In this document: in pieces, positions 35,118-47,579 of the stretch
How positions within the stretch are numbered: position 1 is the first letter of the stretch
Layout: each line of letters opens with the position of its first letter
NCBI GenBank assembly: GCA_038025085.1
Contig: CM076145.1
Coordinates: 14,605,000-14,668,999 of the forward strand
DNA: 64,000 nucleotides
DNA from: Tetragonia tetragonoides
Lineage: Eukaryota > Streptophyta > Magnoliopsida > Caryophyllales > Aizoaceae
Direction: 5' to 3'
Made by a program: the position numbers and the translations under genes
Notes under the pieces: model-generated
Database searches by the model: none
Told to the model about the DNA's origin: nothing
The model's input: only the letters and a program-made list of their open reading frames with translations

Positions 35118-35768
35118 ATTTATGCACTGTTGTGATATTGTAGGAATGGTTTTGTGAGAAGGGAAAGAAAGAGTGTTGCAAAACACACCTTGCTTCTATT
35201 TATGGAGGCTGAAAGTCCTTTGGGGTGGGGTGATTTAGATATTTAGGATCATAAAAATTAGAAATCCCGCCGTCCTTTGTGTTTTTAAAACACTCTATAT
35301 TTTTTGTGCAATTAAAAATCATGGTGGACCATTAATAGGATAATTATTTTAGGCAAGCATGATTGTTGAAGTAGTAGACTAAATTTAATAGAAGTGTACT
35401 AGTAAATGAAACATCTTTGCATATGTGTTATGTGACTATTTGAAGCCTTTATGCGTGCATGAAGTCATGCGTTGATGTTAAAATAGTAGACCAATGTAGT
35501 AGTGGTGGTCTACTAGGATGTGTATGGCTGCATATTTTCCGTTAAGACACTAACATTGAAAGTGGAAATAGAACATGGTTAATGTGTATGCTTACCTTGA
35601 AAAGACGAGTCAGTCCCATTCTGTTGGTTCCCAATCTGCGTTTCTTTGGTCGTTAGACCACAAAACGTAGTTTATATCCTACTTCTGTATTTTATTTGAA
35701 AAAGCACATGAACTTCACGTAACAATTGCAAAAAACGAATAGTACGCAAAATTTGATTGATGACATAC
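35118..35768. other. Spacer and possible last exon of the transposase
   Basis: It holds TRGTNNACYA at 35322, 35372, 35484 and 35506. On the minus strand an AAATACAG|AAG acceptor (35694) precedes a short frame (DINYVLWSNDQRNADWEPTE), closed by a stop and a GTAAGC donor-like sequence near 35598. It could be a terminal exon of the transposase gene. Confidence 0.35.
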
Positions 35769-38700
35769 CAAGAAGTCTAGGTCTTCCGTTTGGCTTGGTG
35801 GCATGTAAGCATCGGATTGGCTTTGGAGGCTGATTTGTGATTGCGAAATGGGTGTGCTTGAAGATACCATCTGCGGACAGTAGTTTCCCTCTCCAAACAG
35901 AGCAGACCTCAGTGGGACAGACGGACCGACGCCGGGGGTAGTGGATGCAGGAACACGGGGTTGCGTTGATGCTAGGCTGGGGCAGTTACGACCTACATGA
36001 CCAGGGAGCCCTCATTTGGGACAAGCCCCCCCTACTACGAGGAGGTGGCCTTGGGGGATTGTTGACGCGTGGAGGTCCCAAGTGACAACCTTTGCTGAAA
36101 TTGTGGGAAAAGTTTTGAATAACGTCTTTTAGACCTTGACATTTCGAAGGATCAGCAGAACCATCGTAGGCGGCTGCGTTACACATGTTATTGACTGTAG
36201 CATATTTCATGCGGCGCCGCTGTATGTCAGGGGCAAACCCAGATTCTACGGCAACATGACCCCCTTATTTAGCATGAATTGTCCACCTCTTTAAGATTAG
36301 TCCTGATGACATTATCTCCATGCCTTGCTACTTCATAACTGCAATCATGTGGCGACAGGGAAAGCCAACTGACTTGAGTTTGCCATAGCAACAACTCATC
36401 GTATTGTCTTCCTTTGTGTCCAATACAACCCAATGTGGTCCCGTGTGAGGATATCTGGACAGGTAGTAGGCTTTTGAAGCATTCCAAGGGACTACGTTCC
36501 TTACCTGGTATTTACTCTCGAACTTCAGCTCTTTACAGAAGACATGGTATGCAACCCTTGTGTACACCTTTGATGCTTGCTCTTCAATCCTATTCAAGCA
36601 ACTCTGAATGACCGGTGTAATATGCTCTGACACGAAATATAACCCCGTCTCCTTCAGACGTAGTTCCGTTAATGATTGGTCATAGTTGTGAACGAAGTCA
36701 TACAAACGCATTCTATGGTCGAGGAAAATTTTCATATAGGAATTCATGCTCTCGCACCGTTGCATTGTTCGCATGCCGGCAAAGAAACTATTTCTGAACC
36801 ACGCCTCAACCCACTTCTCCCTCTTCTTATAAAGCCATGTTGCCCAATTGTTATTTTTGAGTTGAAAATGGTCGATTAAAACTGCCCACGATGCCTCAAA
36901 GTCAGCCTTGCGGCGATGTCTATCCGAAATTTTCACAAAAGCAAAGGCAAAAGCGTTTCCAATATTTTGCATTGCATTGCGCTGCAAGTTCCACAGACAA
37001 AGACGATGGGTAGAGCCTTTGAACTTTGTTTCAATTGCGCTTGCCATCGCCTTATCCCCATCGGTTATGACAGTTGTTGGTTTCGGGTCGTCCATGGCTA
37101 AGAGAAATTGTATCAGCAGCCAGTTGTATGATTCAATTGTCTCGTCCGACAACAAAGCGCAACCAAACACAACTATCTGCCGATGGTTGTTCACCCCACC
37201 AAAATGACAAATGGTATATCATATGCATTGACCTTGTACGTTGTGTCAAATCCCATGGTGTCGTGAAATGCTGCGTAGTCCAACCGAGATTTGGAGTCGC
37301 ACCAAAAAATACACTTTAGCCTACTTTCTTCATCTACCTCGTGGTGGACGTACATCATGGGATCCATGCTCTTCTTAGCATTCATGTAACCAAGGAGACC
37401 CTCTGCATCTCCATCTAATGGCAAGTGTCGTCTCTCATGAGTAATCAAATTGTACAAGTCCTTTGGCACGTAACCCAAATGTTCCAACCCAACTTGTCTC
37501 CGCAGGTAACGTCTAACAGACGATATTTTCATTCCACACTTGTACATCTGAATGACTTGTTCCTTAATTCCTTCAGGTATTGATTTATGGGATCTTAGCC
37601 AATGGACCAAATGAGGGGGAACAAGCAGGTGCGAGTGGTTGTTATGGAACTTACTGACAAACCCCTTGCCCGTCGATTGATCTATTTTTAGTGCACACAT
37701 TGCTTTCCATTTACATCTTGTAACTGACATGTCTTTCCGTTTCCTTTCACTTCCTTCAAGTTCATATTTTCTAGTGCCCTCGTTTGAGCACACCATTACC
37801 CGTCCAATGGTGTAGCCGGTTTTCTTACTTTGAGTGGTATAGCTTAATCTCCTACTAAAGTCAATCGCCTTTGCGTAACTGTTATACCACTCCTATCCTT
37901 CGTCTAAATTTTCAAACTTCATTTGAAATATTTGATTGGGAGTCGGGGGCATTATGGCAGTCCCATAATCTGTAGTGAGATCATATTCACTCTCATCGTC
38001 TGAACCAAATGGTTGTGTGGCATCCGGCTGTCTTTCTTCCCCCATGTCCACATTTATGGAGTTAGATGGCACATGTGAACTCCATTGATCCTCGTGGTTC
38101 GCCGACGTCCCTTCACCATCCTGTTCATTGGTAAATAAAACGTAACCAAGAATTAGCATTGCAAGATATGAGAAATTAGAAGCGTATTGTAACTTAGTTT
38201 CACACATAATTGGGACAATGTACAATTGAATCAAGCAACAAGGCATGCCTTGTTTCTTTCCTAAATGCTTCAATAGTTGACAATTAATTGTATGGTCCTC
38301 CCGAATATGGAGAATATAGCATAAAACCAAGCATGGGTCAGCTCCTAGTAGACCACTAATTTAATGGTGCACCATTTAAACAACAATGCATGACTTGATG
38401 CTTGCCTACATGGTTAATTTTTGCCAAATTTATACATGGGGCCCACCATAGTTGGGAGAATGTAGAATAGAAGCAAGCAATGAGGCATGCCTTGTTACTT
38501 GCCTAAATAGTCGACAATTCCAAATATAGTCCACCGTAATAGGGAGATTATAGTATCCAACCAAGATTGGTTTAGGTCCTAGTAGTCCACTATTTTTTTG
38601 GTTACTTTTTAAGGAACGCTGCATGCCTTGATATGTACTATTTACAGAACATAATTTGGAGAAAGTAGGATTGAAGCAAGCAACGAGGCATGCCTTGTTG

Positions 38701-39507
38701 CTTGCCTTAATGGTACAATAGTCGTCAATTTTAAATATGGTCCACCGTAATAGGGAGATTATAGTATCCAACCAAGATTGGTTTAAGTCCTAATAGTCCA
38801 CTATTTTTTGGGTTGCTTTTTAAGGAACGCTGCATGCCTTGATATGTACTATTTACAGATTATAATTTGGAGAAAGGAATTGAAGCAAGCAACGAGGCAT
38901 GCCTTGTTTCGTGCCTTAATGGTACAATAGTCGACAATTTGAAATATGATTCACCGTAATAGGGAGATTATAGTATCCAATCAATATTGGTTTAGGTCCT
39001 ACTAGTCCACTAGAGCCCTGCATGCCTTGATATGTACTATTTAAAGAACATAATTTGGAGAAACTATAATTGAAGCAAGCAATAAGGCATGCCCTGTTGC
39101 TTGCCTACATGTTTGTATATAGAATTCAATCGACCCATGCCTTTGATGGTAGCCTACATCCTTACAACAACCGATAATTATACATATGGTCCATCCTAAA
39201 TGGAGAATGTAGAAATCAAGCAAACATGGTTGAGATCGGGTAAACAATATAGCAATAAACTTAAAAGGGGCATTAAAAAGCAACATAACATTGACGTTAA
39301 AAAATAAGTAGTTTTCATAATACATTTATATGCAAAATTATAAAATATACTTAAGTAGTGGCCAAATTGCAAAGAAAAAAATAAACTAATATGATTGGCA
39401 TGTAAATAGCGTACCTTTGCGAATGATTCATTTATGTTATGTGACCGCAATGTTGGGGTTGCATTTTTGGTAGCTGCTGTTACATATGATTGTGTGAGGG
39501 GGAACAT
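35769..39507 (-). pseudogene. FAR1/MULE-type transposase with SWIM and CCHC zinc knuckle
   Basis: Exon 1 (39507-39415, MFPLTQSYVTAATKN...ESFAK) joins exon 2 (38120 down to 35769) across a 1.3-kb intron. Exon 2 holds an acidic lead, a FAR1 DNA-binding domain (EWYNSYAKAIDFSRRLSYTT, VTRCKWKAMCALKID, FHNNHSHLLVPP) and the MULE transposase core (HDTMGFDTTYKVNAYDIPFV; TTVITDGDKAMASAIETKF, HRLCLWNLQRNAM). After the core come the SWIM zinc finger (CCYGKLKSVGFPCRHMIAVMK) and a CPK-GLPGHVGRNCP zinc knuckle. Lesions: TAG for Tyr at 37893, -1 in a G4 run (37194-37197), TAG at 36328 after SWIM, and TGA replacing the second knuckle Cys at 36012. It would have cut and joined element ends in the nucleus; it is dead now. 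Confidence 0.88.
38205..39245. repeat. About five tandem units of roughly 205 bp in the transposase intron
   Basis: The units share 'AATTTGGAGAAAGTA..ATTGAAGCAAGCAACGAGGCATGCCTTGTTGCTTGCC', then 'CAATAGTCGACAATT', 'GGTCCACCGTAATAGGGAGATTATAGTATCCAA' and 'TCCTAGTAGTCCACTAT'. Clear starts are near 38441, 38650, 38860 and 39048, with a more diverged first unit from 38205. Three units carry a perfect TAGTCCACTA (38583, 38794, 39003), so copies of the region-wide palindrome were amplified with the array. Confidence 0.8.
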
Positions 39508-39967
39508 AATGCTTGGATGGGAACCCTACAAAAAATGTTGATGTTGATATTGTGGATGAGATAATATGAAAAAAGTGGAGGCTCTTGAAAATGAATTCAA
39601 GGTCTTTGAACTCAGCCTATGGTAAGTTGATAAGGTATCATTTATGATGTGTTCTTTCTTACAACAACCAAAATTAATGGAGAGTCATTTCCAATCGTTG
39701 AGTAATTTAAAACACAATGGTCGACCTTTTCCCGTTGGTAGTGGTCCATCGAGTTCACATCAAAATTTCAGGGTTTTTAACAAGTGAAATGACCTACCCG
39801 TCCTTTTCCCTCTCAAAATTTCGAATTACAATGTGAAAATGGATTTCTCTCCTTCCTGTAAGACAAGCTCATAATTCATAAATGACATATATTTCACATT
39901 GGATTTCCTCTCTCCCTACAAGTCATATTTTGGTAACGATTTACAAACTCTCTATTTTATTTCCAAA

Positions 39968-41070
39968 ATGAAAGGGGAACGAAAGCAATGTAATGGGAAG
40001 GCTGGGTCTAGTTCACGTGTTCGTGGTACCGCCAATGGGGAAGAGGCGCATGTTGCAACGAAACTAATGAAGGTTGAATCGAAGAGGGGGAAGTCAAAAA
40101 GTAAGACACCCACCATCAAGGTACGAAAACGAGTTGTCCTACCTTGCTACACATTTGATTTGAATTATGTTCGTAAATCAAATTTCCAGTTTTACAGTTT
40201 ATTTAAAAGAGCTAGTTGGACATTGATGTTGAACTGTGATAGCATGACATACCCGGCAGTTGTGAGAAATTTTTATGACAATCTGAGAAAGAAAACAGAG
40301 ATGACGGACGATGGGATTGAAATAGGGGTTCTGGATGGGGTAGGTAGTCCTATTTACGTGGCCAATGTTTTGGGTAAAACAATAGAAATTTCTGAAGAAC
40401 TTTTAGCTGAACATTTGTAACTTTCAACAAAGGGATTAAGGCTGACAAAAGAATTATCTGAATTTACCCTTGAATTTTTTTTTTGATTATTGAAGATCTA
40501 ATTGGGCGAAACCATGATTCTTCTGTGAAGCTACATAGTAATGATTTGATAGGGGAGTTCAAAATCCTTCACAATGTCCTGTGTCACACTGCGACACCAC
40601 AAGGGGGCAGGTTGGGTATAGTAGACGACTGTCAATTGGTTGTGATACATTCTTTGATGCACGATGATATTGATCAATTGGTTAATCTACCAAGCATCAT
40701 GATGTACTGGATTATTTGTGCATTACAAAAAAAATCCCTAGGATTGCCTTATTGGAAGTATTTAACCACCTACTTTTAAAGTTGTGGATTAGATTTATGT
40801 AAAGAGTACCCTGGAGATCGCGATAAGCGTTTTGGTGCTTCAAACATCAAGGTAATGAATTTCAAACTAATTGATGATGAATGGATCCGAGTTCCACCAA
40901 ACTCAAGAGAACCAGAAAGCAAAATTAAAGAACTTCCATGTGTATCACTTGAGTCTAGGTGGAGGATTGTGACGGGGATGTTATACACCATTAGTAGACG
41001 TCAAGAGAAAACAAATCGGCGGCTTGAGCAGATCATGAAACATTTGGGAATTGAAGACGAATACAAATAA
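39968..41070 (+). pseudogene. A2: 'putative plant transposon protein' family, shorter copy
   Basis: It begins MKGERKQCNGKAGSSS, a basic Ser-rich lead. The family domain follows: FDLNYVRKSNFQFYSLFKRA, YPAVVRNFYDNLRKK, VANVLGKTIEISEELLAEHL, LHSNDLIGEFKILHNVLCHT, TPQGGRLGIVDDC, LGLPYWKYLTTYF, and a C-terminus ending GIEDEYK. Stops interrupt it after EHL (40418), near 40483 and after TTYF (40777). It lacks the MARTK start and the Gln-rich tail of A1. An inverted repeat CCCCGATTTAGAAATTTTCGGG type (41119-41142) lies downstream at a place comparable to the hairpins of A1 and A3. The GRF gene follows on the same strand. Confidence 0.65.
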
Positions 41071-41601
41071 GAAGACAACCAATTCAATGAGGTCTGTGCT
41101 GCATTAATCTTAGACCAATACCCCGATTTAGAAATTTTCGGGTGATACTTGGTGCACAATACAGCGTGCAGTTATTAAGTTGGAAACTTCACGTTTCTTA
41201 CTATGTACTCCCAAAAAGCTTATAAATAATGCAGACTAGTGGACCGTTTATTTGTCTTACTTGTTTACGTATTTTATTCTTCATGATTACTTACAAGTTC
41301 AAGATATCACTGGAAGCTTAACCCAGTTATTTCATTGAATATAATACTTTTATGGCCGACCATGAATTAAATCCATAATATAGGACTTACGATGGTTTGT
41401 TTGCCAATATCAAGACTAGTTGACTAAAAATAAAGAACAAAAGGAATAGGTTACCCTTTAAAATAAATCTGATAAGAAATTCCCATGCCACCTCCTTATA
41501 AAGTATAAGGCTTCAGCATCATTTTGCATTTAGCTTGTACCCAAAGACCACACACCTAGGGTTTGATAATTGCACCTCCCAAACACCACGAACCTTTGCT
41601 C

Positions 41602-42334
41602 ATGACGAACAGATCCGGCGAAAGGTCGCAGAATACAAGGGGCAGCAGAGGCGTAAGTTGGTTAAATTGTTTTATTAGGTTTTTATCTCAATCAAAAATG
41701 TTTCTAATTGTGGCCTATGTTTGAGTTAATTAGCGGAGACGAGGTTATGGCCTGAACTCCTTCCGCTTCATCAAGAAATGGAATGCTGCAGGGAAAAGAC
41801 TACTCGAGCGTCAGGAATGCAGGTGTGGGACTCAATTCGACGTCCTCACTTCTGTGATGGATGAAAATCCTGCAAGAAGGTTTTGCATAAGTCGAGGTGG
41901 AGATGTAAGTTCAATTCATTAAAATTTTGAAACTATATAGTCCACCAATTTGTTAATCATATGAATATCTTCATTTTGAAGGATCATGGTTGTGGAGAAT
42001 GGGATTGGATTGACCCCCGGTCTGCGAACTTGCCTCCCAGTTTATTCCTTTGATGAGAGATGAGCTGATCCAGATGAACAACGCGAAGTTTGTGAAGGAC
42101 ACTGTAACCTCAAGCTACGAGGATCAAATACTGAGATGCCAACATGATATCGCTAAACTAAAGGAGGAGAATCACCTACTGAAACTGGAGAAGAGGTCTG
42201 CTCATGAAAAGTTGGTAACTTTGGAACAGGGGAGAGAAAGAGGCGTAATTTCGATGGCTAAAGAGTGTATATTGGTGGTTATTCTACTTGTAGCTATTTG
42301 TTTTTTTCCCAAAGTGCTTGGGAAAAATGAATAA
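41602..42334 (+). CDS. GRF zinc-finger protein with coiled coil and C-terminal membrane anchor
   Basis: Three exons: 41602-41652, 41734-41904 and 41982-42334, with GTAAGT donors and AG acceptors. Exons 1-2 give MTNRSGERSQNTRGSRG and RRRGYGLNSFRFIKKW, then the GRF motif ECRCGTQFDVLTSVMDENPA, RRFCISRGGD, DHGCGEWDWIDP (CxCG...NPxRRF...C..WxWID). A one-base shift near 42035 separates this from the frame PLMRDELIQMNNAKFV, a coiled coil (QILRCQHDIAKLKEENHLLK) and a hydrophobic helix (CILVVILLVAICFFPKVLG) ending KNE. GRF fingers bind nucleic acid in other proteins; GRF plus coiled coil plus tail anchor is frequent near plant transposons, but its role is not known to me. The single shift may be a mutation or an undetected splice. 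Confidence 0.65.
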
Positions 42335-42970
42335 TGTTTGTATAACATCACTGTTGTTGTTTGTAAGCGTATGTACTTTGTCGGTTGGAGTCGGACAATT
42401 GTTTGGGCTATTTTTAGGTAGTTTAAAACTTGGCCATAAAGGCTAGACTCCAAATCAATTATGCTTATATATTGGGACCTTTTGGAATAAACTGACAAAG
42501 TATAAGTTATGTATTATATCTGACAAAGTATAAGTTATGTAGTCTACCATGACATACTTCTCTTATTTGAACAATATGTCTTTTTCAGTCGACCTTTCTA
42601 AAGATTAGTACACCAATCACAATGAAAATTTGGTAAAATATTTAGATTTTCTTTTATATGTTTAAGGGAGGAAAAATGTAGTGATTGTTTATATTACATA
42701 TTTAAATTTACTTATTTTCATGTTATATTCATATATAATTGAAATTACATTTATTATTACTTGATAAATGATAGTGCACCAATCAGAGTATACTGAAATA
42801 GACAGTGTAAGGATTACTGAGACCCATATTTGTAGTTCTACACAAAATAGTATGTACTCCAAACCACCAAGGATTTCATGTTTCATTTTCCTTCTATACG
42901 TCAAATTTCACTTTTTAAGTCCACCATTAATACTATTAGTCAACAAATTGAATGTCAAAAAAAATTTAGT
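42335..42970. other. Spacer downstream of the GRF gene
   Basis: No gene. A 20-bp word TGACAAAGTATAAGTTATGT is repeated back to back (42492-42540). Palindromes TRGTNNACYA lie at 42540, 42606 and 42772. Confidence 0.5.
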
Positions 42971-43143
42971 AGTTTTAATTTTTTTTTTGGTAAAATGTGA
43001 GTGTAGTTTCATTACCAAAAGTGAACACTTAATGTTCTTTACATCATCAACAGACCTGTAAACCAAGGAAGCTACACTTAGCTCTCCTTAATATGTATCC
43101 CTATACCTCTCTATGTAAATCTGTAAAAAATCAAAGCATAAAG

Positions 43144-46100
43144 CTATTTCTGTACAAACACTGGATCAATACTCACAGCAGCACACCACTGCCTATTTCT
43201 AGCTGTATCTTTAATTCGTTCAATCTTGCTAAGTTGAACCTTGAGCTCAAAATTTATCCTTGCTGTCACTCTGGGTACCTCTGACTTAATCTGTCTGAAA
43301 ATTGCATGATTCCTGGTTATCCACAAGTGGTATATGCAGGCTGTAACTGCAGCTTTACAAATTGATCGATGAGCAGATGAGCCTCTGATGTGCCTCATAC
43401 CCCAAGCAATGAACTCATCCCAGCTTGTAGGTGGATCCCTAAACTGAATATAAGAGCTAATCTGCTGCCAGACTTCTCTAGAAAATGGGCATTGCATGAA
43501 CAGATGTTCATGTGATTCATCACTTTGCTCACAAAGGATGCATTTGCTGTCAACTTGTGCTCCCCTCTTCAAAAGTCTATCACGAGTGAGTAATCTTTTC
43601 TGCATCATTATCCAAGCTGTCAAAGAATGCTTAGGGAAACAGTTTCTCCCCCAAACAAACCTAGCCCAGGGCTGAGCAGGTGCTACTAGAAACAGAGATT
43701 TATAGGTAGCCTTGGATGAAAAAGGAGGTGGCTCTGCAGACCATGTCATTGCACCATTCTGGATGGTGACACATTTTTGTGCTTCATTCCTAAGCTTCAG
43801 AATTTTCTTTAAACCCCAAGAATGTTTACTAGCTGCCTGTACTTCCCAGAATTCTTCAATCACCATATACATCTCATGCACCCACTTCACCCACAACACA
43901 TCAGCCTTTTAAGCTAAGTTCCACACCAATTTCAGCATAAGAGTTTTATTGAGAGCATAAAAGTCTTTAAACCCTAACCCACCATTTAATTTGGGTTGAC
44001 ACACATCTCTCCAAGCCACAAGTGGCTGTTTAAAATTTTCATTGCCACTCCAAAGGAAATTCTTGCAGAGAGTCTCCACTTGTTTGATAACTCTTTTAGG
44101 CAGCAAAAATATTGACCCCCAAAAGTTGTGTAAACTGAACAACACAGATTGTATAAGCTGTGCCCGAGCTGCATATGACAAGAATTTGCTAGACCAACAC
44201 CTAATTTTTGTAGTAATCTTCTCCACAAGACCGATACAGTCAGCAGTACTAGGAGACTTTGCTGTTAAAGGGATTCCAAGGTACCTAACAAGGAATTGAC
44301 CCACCTCCATCTGTAGCAACTGATGTATTTGCTGACTCACATGATAAGACATCCCTCCTTTGAAAACCTGGCACTTACTCAAATTTGCAACCAAGCCAGA
44401 GGCATCAGAAAATTCTTTAAAAGCACCAATAACACTTGAGGCAGCATTCACAGTCCCTTTGCAGAATAAAAAGAGGTCATCTGCATAACTCAGGTGAGTG
44501 ACATTCAACTTCTTACACTTAGGATGGTGTCTGAACAGTTTATCATTCTGCAACAATGCCAATCTTCTAGACAAAACTTCCATGACAAGAACAAATAGAT
44601 AAGGAGAAAGAGGGTCCCCTTGTCTCAATCCTCTTTTCCCCTCAAAATAACCAGTAAGCTCTCCGTTAATAACTAGAGAGTATTTGACAGTGGTTACACA
44701 CAGTGTAATCCATTTCACGAACTCATCAGGAAAACCAAGCTTCTCCAGACTATGTAACAAGAAATCCCACTCTATAGAATCATATGCTTTTCGCAAATCC
44801 ACTTTGATAGCCATTCTAGCACTAACAGTTTTCCTATCATAGTGTGAGAGTAGGTCTTGAGCAAGAAAGATATTATGAACTATGTTTCTCCCTTTTACAA
44901 ATGCCCCCTGTTGATTCCCCACTACTTCATGTAAAACATTTCTCAGCCTTGCATCTATGACATTAGATATGCACTTGTAAATGACATTACAACATGATAT
45001 TGGCCTAAACTCATATGCTCGAGAGGGGTTAGTTACCTTAGGGATCAAAGAGATTGCAGTAGCATTGACCTGAGTAAGTAACTTGCCCTTCAGAAAAAAG
45101 TCCTTGACAGCAGCAGTCACATCCCTTCCCACAACAGACCAAGTGTCTTTGAAAAAACACGAGCTAAAACCATCTGACCCCGGAGCCATGCTGTTTTTGA
45201 TCTTGAACATGGTATCCCTGATCTCAGTATCAGAGACTGAAGCACATAACAACCTACAACTACCTGAAGAGAGAGTAGGCCCTGCTGAATAAATCTCATC
45301 TGGTAGCTGTTCAATAGTGCTTGAAGAACCAAGCAAATTCTCATAAAAAGCTGTAAATTCAGCTTTAATATCATCACTTGCAGTCAATTTTGTGCCATTG
45401 CTATCATACAGAGCTAACACTGAATTACTTTGTCTTCTTTGCTTAATACACGCATGAAAATAAGATGTACTCTGATCTCCCGCCTTTAGCCATTGAATTC
45501 TTGACTTCTGTTTGAAGAAGAGAGCCTCATAATGCAAGAGCTTCCTGTATTCTCTGAAAACTTCCTTTTCTCTAGTAGCAACAGTATTATCAATTCCACC
45601 ACCATGCAAACAAGCTTGCAACTCAGTAAGTTCTTTCTTCTTTTCCTGTAATCTTTTATGCATACCACCAAATTTCTGTCTGTGAAATTGTTTGAGTACT
45701 CGTTTCAGCATCTTAAGATGTTTACGGACTTGAAACATCTTATTACCATAGACAGGAACCCTCCAAATACCCTCAACCAAAGGAGAGAACGCCTCCTTCA
45801 CCCAAAAATTGTAATTTAAAAGAGGGTTTAATCAAAACCACCTCAGCTATATGAATAACAGCAGGACAATGATCAGAAATATTTTCAGAGAGAAAATCCA
45901 CATAACTTGCAAGGAATAATTGCATCCAATCCCCATTAACCAGCACCCGATCAAGTTTCTTGTACATTCTGCTCTCATCAGGACTCTTGTCATTTCAGGT
46001 AAAATAATTACCAATAAACTTCAAATCAAGGACATGTACCTTTGTCACAAACTCCTGCAATTCTCTAGTATCTGCTAAAGTAACAAGTCTACCATTTAGC

Positions 46101-46550
46101 TTCTCTGATGATGATAAGATACAGTTAAAATCACCCATTAACATCCAAGCTCCAAGTACATGTTGTCCAAGCAGGCACAACTCAGACCATAAGGAATTCC
46201 TCTCATCTGCATGATTAAATGCATATATAACAGAGATATAAAATCTCTCACCACTACTTCTCTTCTCTACTTCACAGTGAATGACTTGAGAAGATTTGGA
46301 GATAACAGAAACATTAAAAATAGTGTTATCCCAGCAGACAATAATCCTACTTTTCCTATTATACACAGCATTGTGATCAACACACCAACCAGGCACAGAC
46401 ACCAGCAACAGAATCAACTAAAGCAGAATGAATTTTAGTTTCAACTATACCCAGAAAAGAAATTTTATTCCGTAAAACAAAACTCTTAACCTCTTTTTGT
46501 TTATCAGGGAGGTTAAGTCCCCTGATGTTCCACATTCCTAGAGCACTCAT
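43144..46550 (-). pseudogene. LINE ORF2: endonuclease, reverse transcriptase, zf-RVT
   Basis: The start at 46550 gives MSALGMWNIRGLNLPDKQKE, the endonuclease N-terminus. WMLMGDFNCILSSSEKLNGR (the D-N motif) and ENISDHCPAVIHI (the catalytic SDH) follow. The reverse transcriptase frame 45801-43909 is open for 630 codons with WLKAGDQSTSYFHACIKQRR, ISLIPKV, FRPISCCNVIYKCISNVIDA, QGAFVKGRNIVHNIFLAQDL, the catalytic HLSYADDLFLFCKG and YLGIPLTAKSPS. After one in-frame TAA (43909-43911) the same frame continues into zf-RVT (CILCEQSDESHEHLFMQCPF). Lesions: shift near 46395, TGA for Trp near 45984, shift near 45800, and this TAA. Function: nicks the target and copies its RNA at the nick. Confidence 0.92.
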
Positions 46551-46638
46551 CCTGGATTCCCTGACCCAGACTTGCCCTGAGGACCACCATTCTTGCTACG
46601 AAGAACTCTATCAGGCTGTGGAGGTTTCTGCTTGCTTC

Positions 46639-47579
46639 TCACACGAGCATTTGAAGATTGTGCAGGAATATTTTCTGATGTGGACTGCAGATGAGAAAAC
46701 TTGTTCTGCACAGGAGTGCTACTATGAGCTTGTTCAGGTGGAACTTAATCACAGTCCACTCCTCAGAGGAACTGCCAACAGCTACTGTGTCCTGTATAAC
46801 AGCAGGAGCAGGCACCCCAGGTTCAGGCACCACAGGGGTCTGCCTTGGTCTCCACACAGCTGGGTGCTTCTTGCATTTCTCATCAGAATGGCCAAAAACC
46901 TTCCACTTAGAGCATCTTTGTGGTAACCATTCATAATCAACCACTTGTTCATATTGTTCCCAACTGGATCACATAATGCCAGGGTTTTTGGCAGATTAGC
47001 ATTCACCTTAATTTCCACACAAAAACGTGCATATTCAAGCTTTGATTTAGCTGTTGTGATCCCATCAGTACATATAGGTCTCCCTAATGCACTACCTATC
47101 TTGCTTAAACCAGGAATAGTCCACAGGTTATACTTCAAATGAGGTAATTTCACCCAAATTGGCACAGTGGTTACATCCATATTCTTTATATCCATATCAA
47201 TTGCCCATGGCTTCAAAATCAGAGGCCAATTATTGAAATCCCAGTGACCATGCTCAAACATTTTCAACATAAATTCCTCACTTGTGAATCTAAACAAGAA
47301 AATTCCAGGTTCAATTAAGTGAACATCAACCTCCTCACAATCTGTCCACTGAAATTTCACATACCCTCTAATCGCCTGTTCATTAGGATTCAATTGCAAC
47401 ACATAACCAACTAGAGAAAATTGCCACTGATCAATCCCCTCATTCCATTCATTTTCACCAAAGTTAACAACAGACTTATCAGGTTCAGTAGAATGAACAA
47501 AATTAAGCTGCATACCTGCATCAAAATGGCGATTCCGACGCAGAGCATCCGCAAAAGAGTTCGTACCCATTTCTGCCAT
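46639..47579 (-). pseudogene. LINE ORF1 (DUF4283 plus zinc knuckle), one frameshift
   Basis: The ATG at 47579 gives MAEMGTNSFADALRRNRHFD. The DUF4283 RNA-binding region follows: LVGYVLQLNPNEQAIRGYVK, FLFRFTSEEFMLKMFEHGHW, WPLILKPWAIDMDIKNMDVT, VPIWVKLPHLKYNLWTIPGL. One shift near 46935 leads into the second frame: YEWLPQRCSKWKVFGHSDEKC, the usual CCHC knuckle of this family, except that the second Cys position is Trp. The earlier start two codons upstream is not ATG. The protein packages the LINE RNA. Confidence 0.88.
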
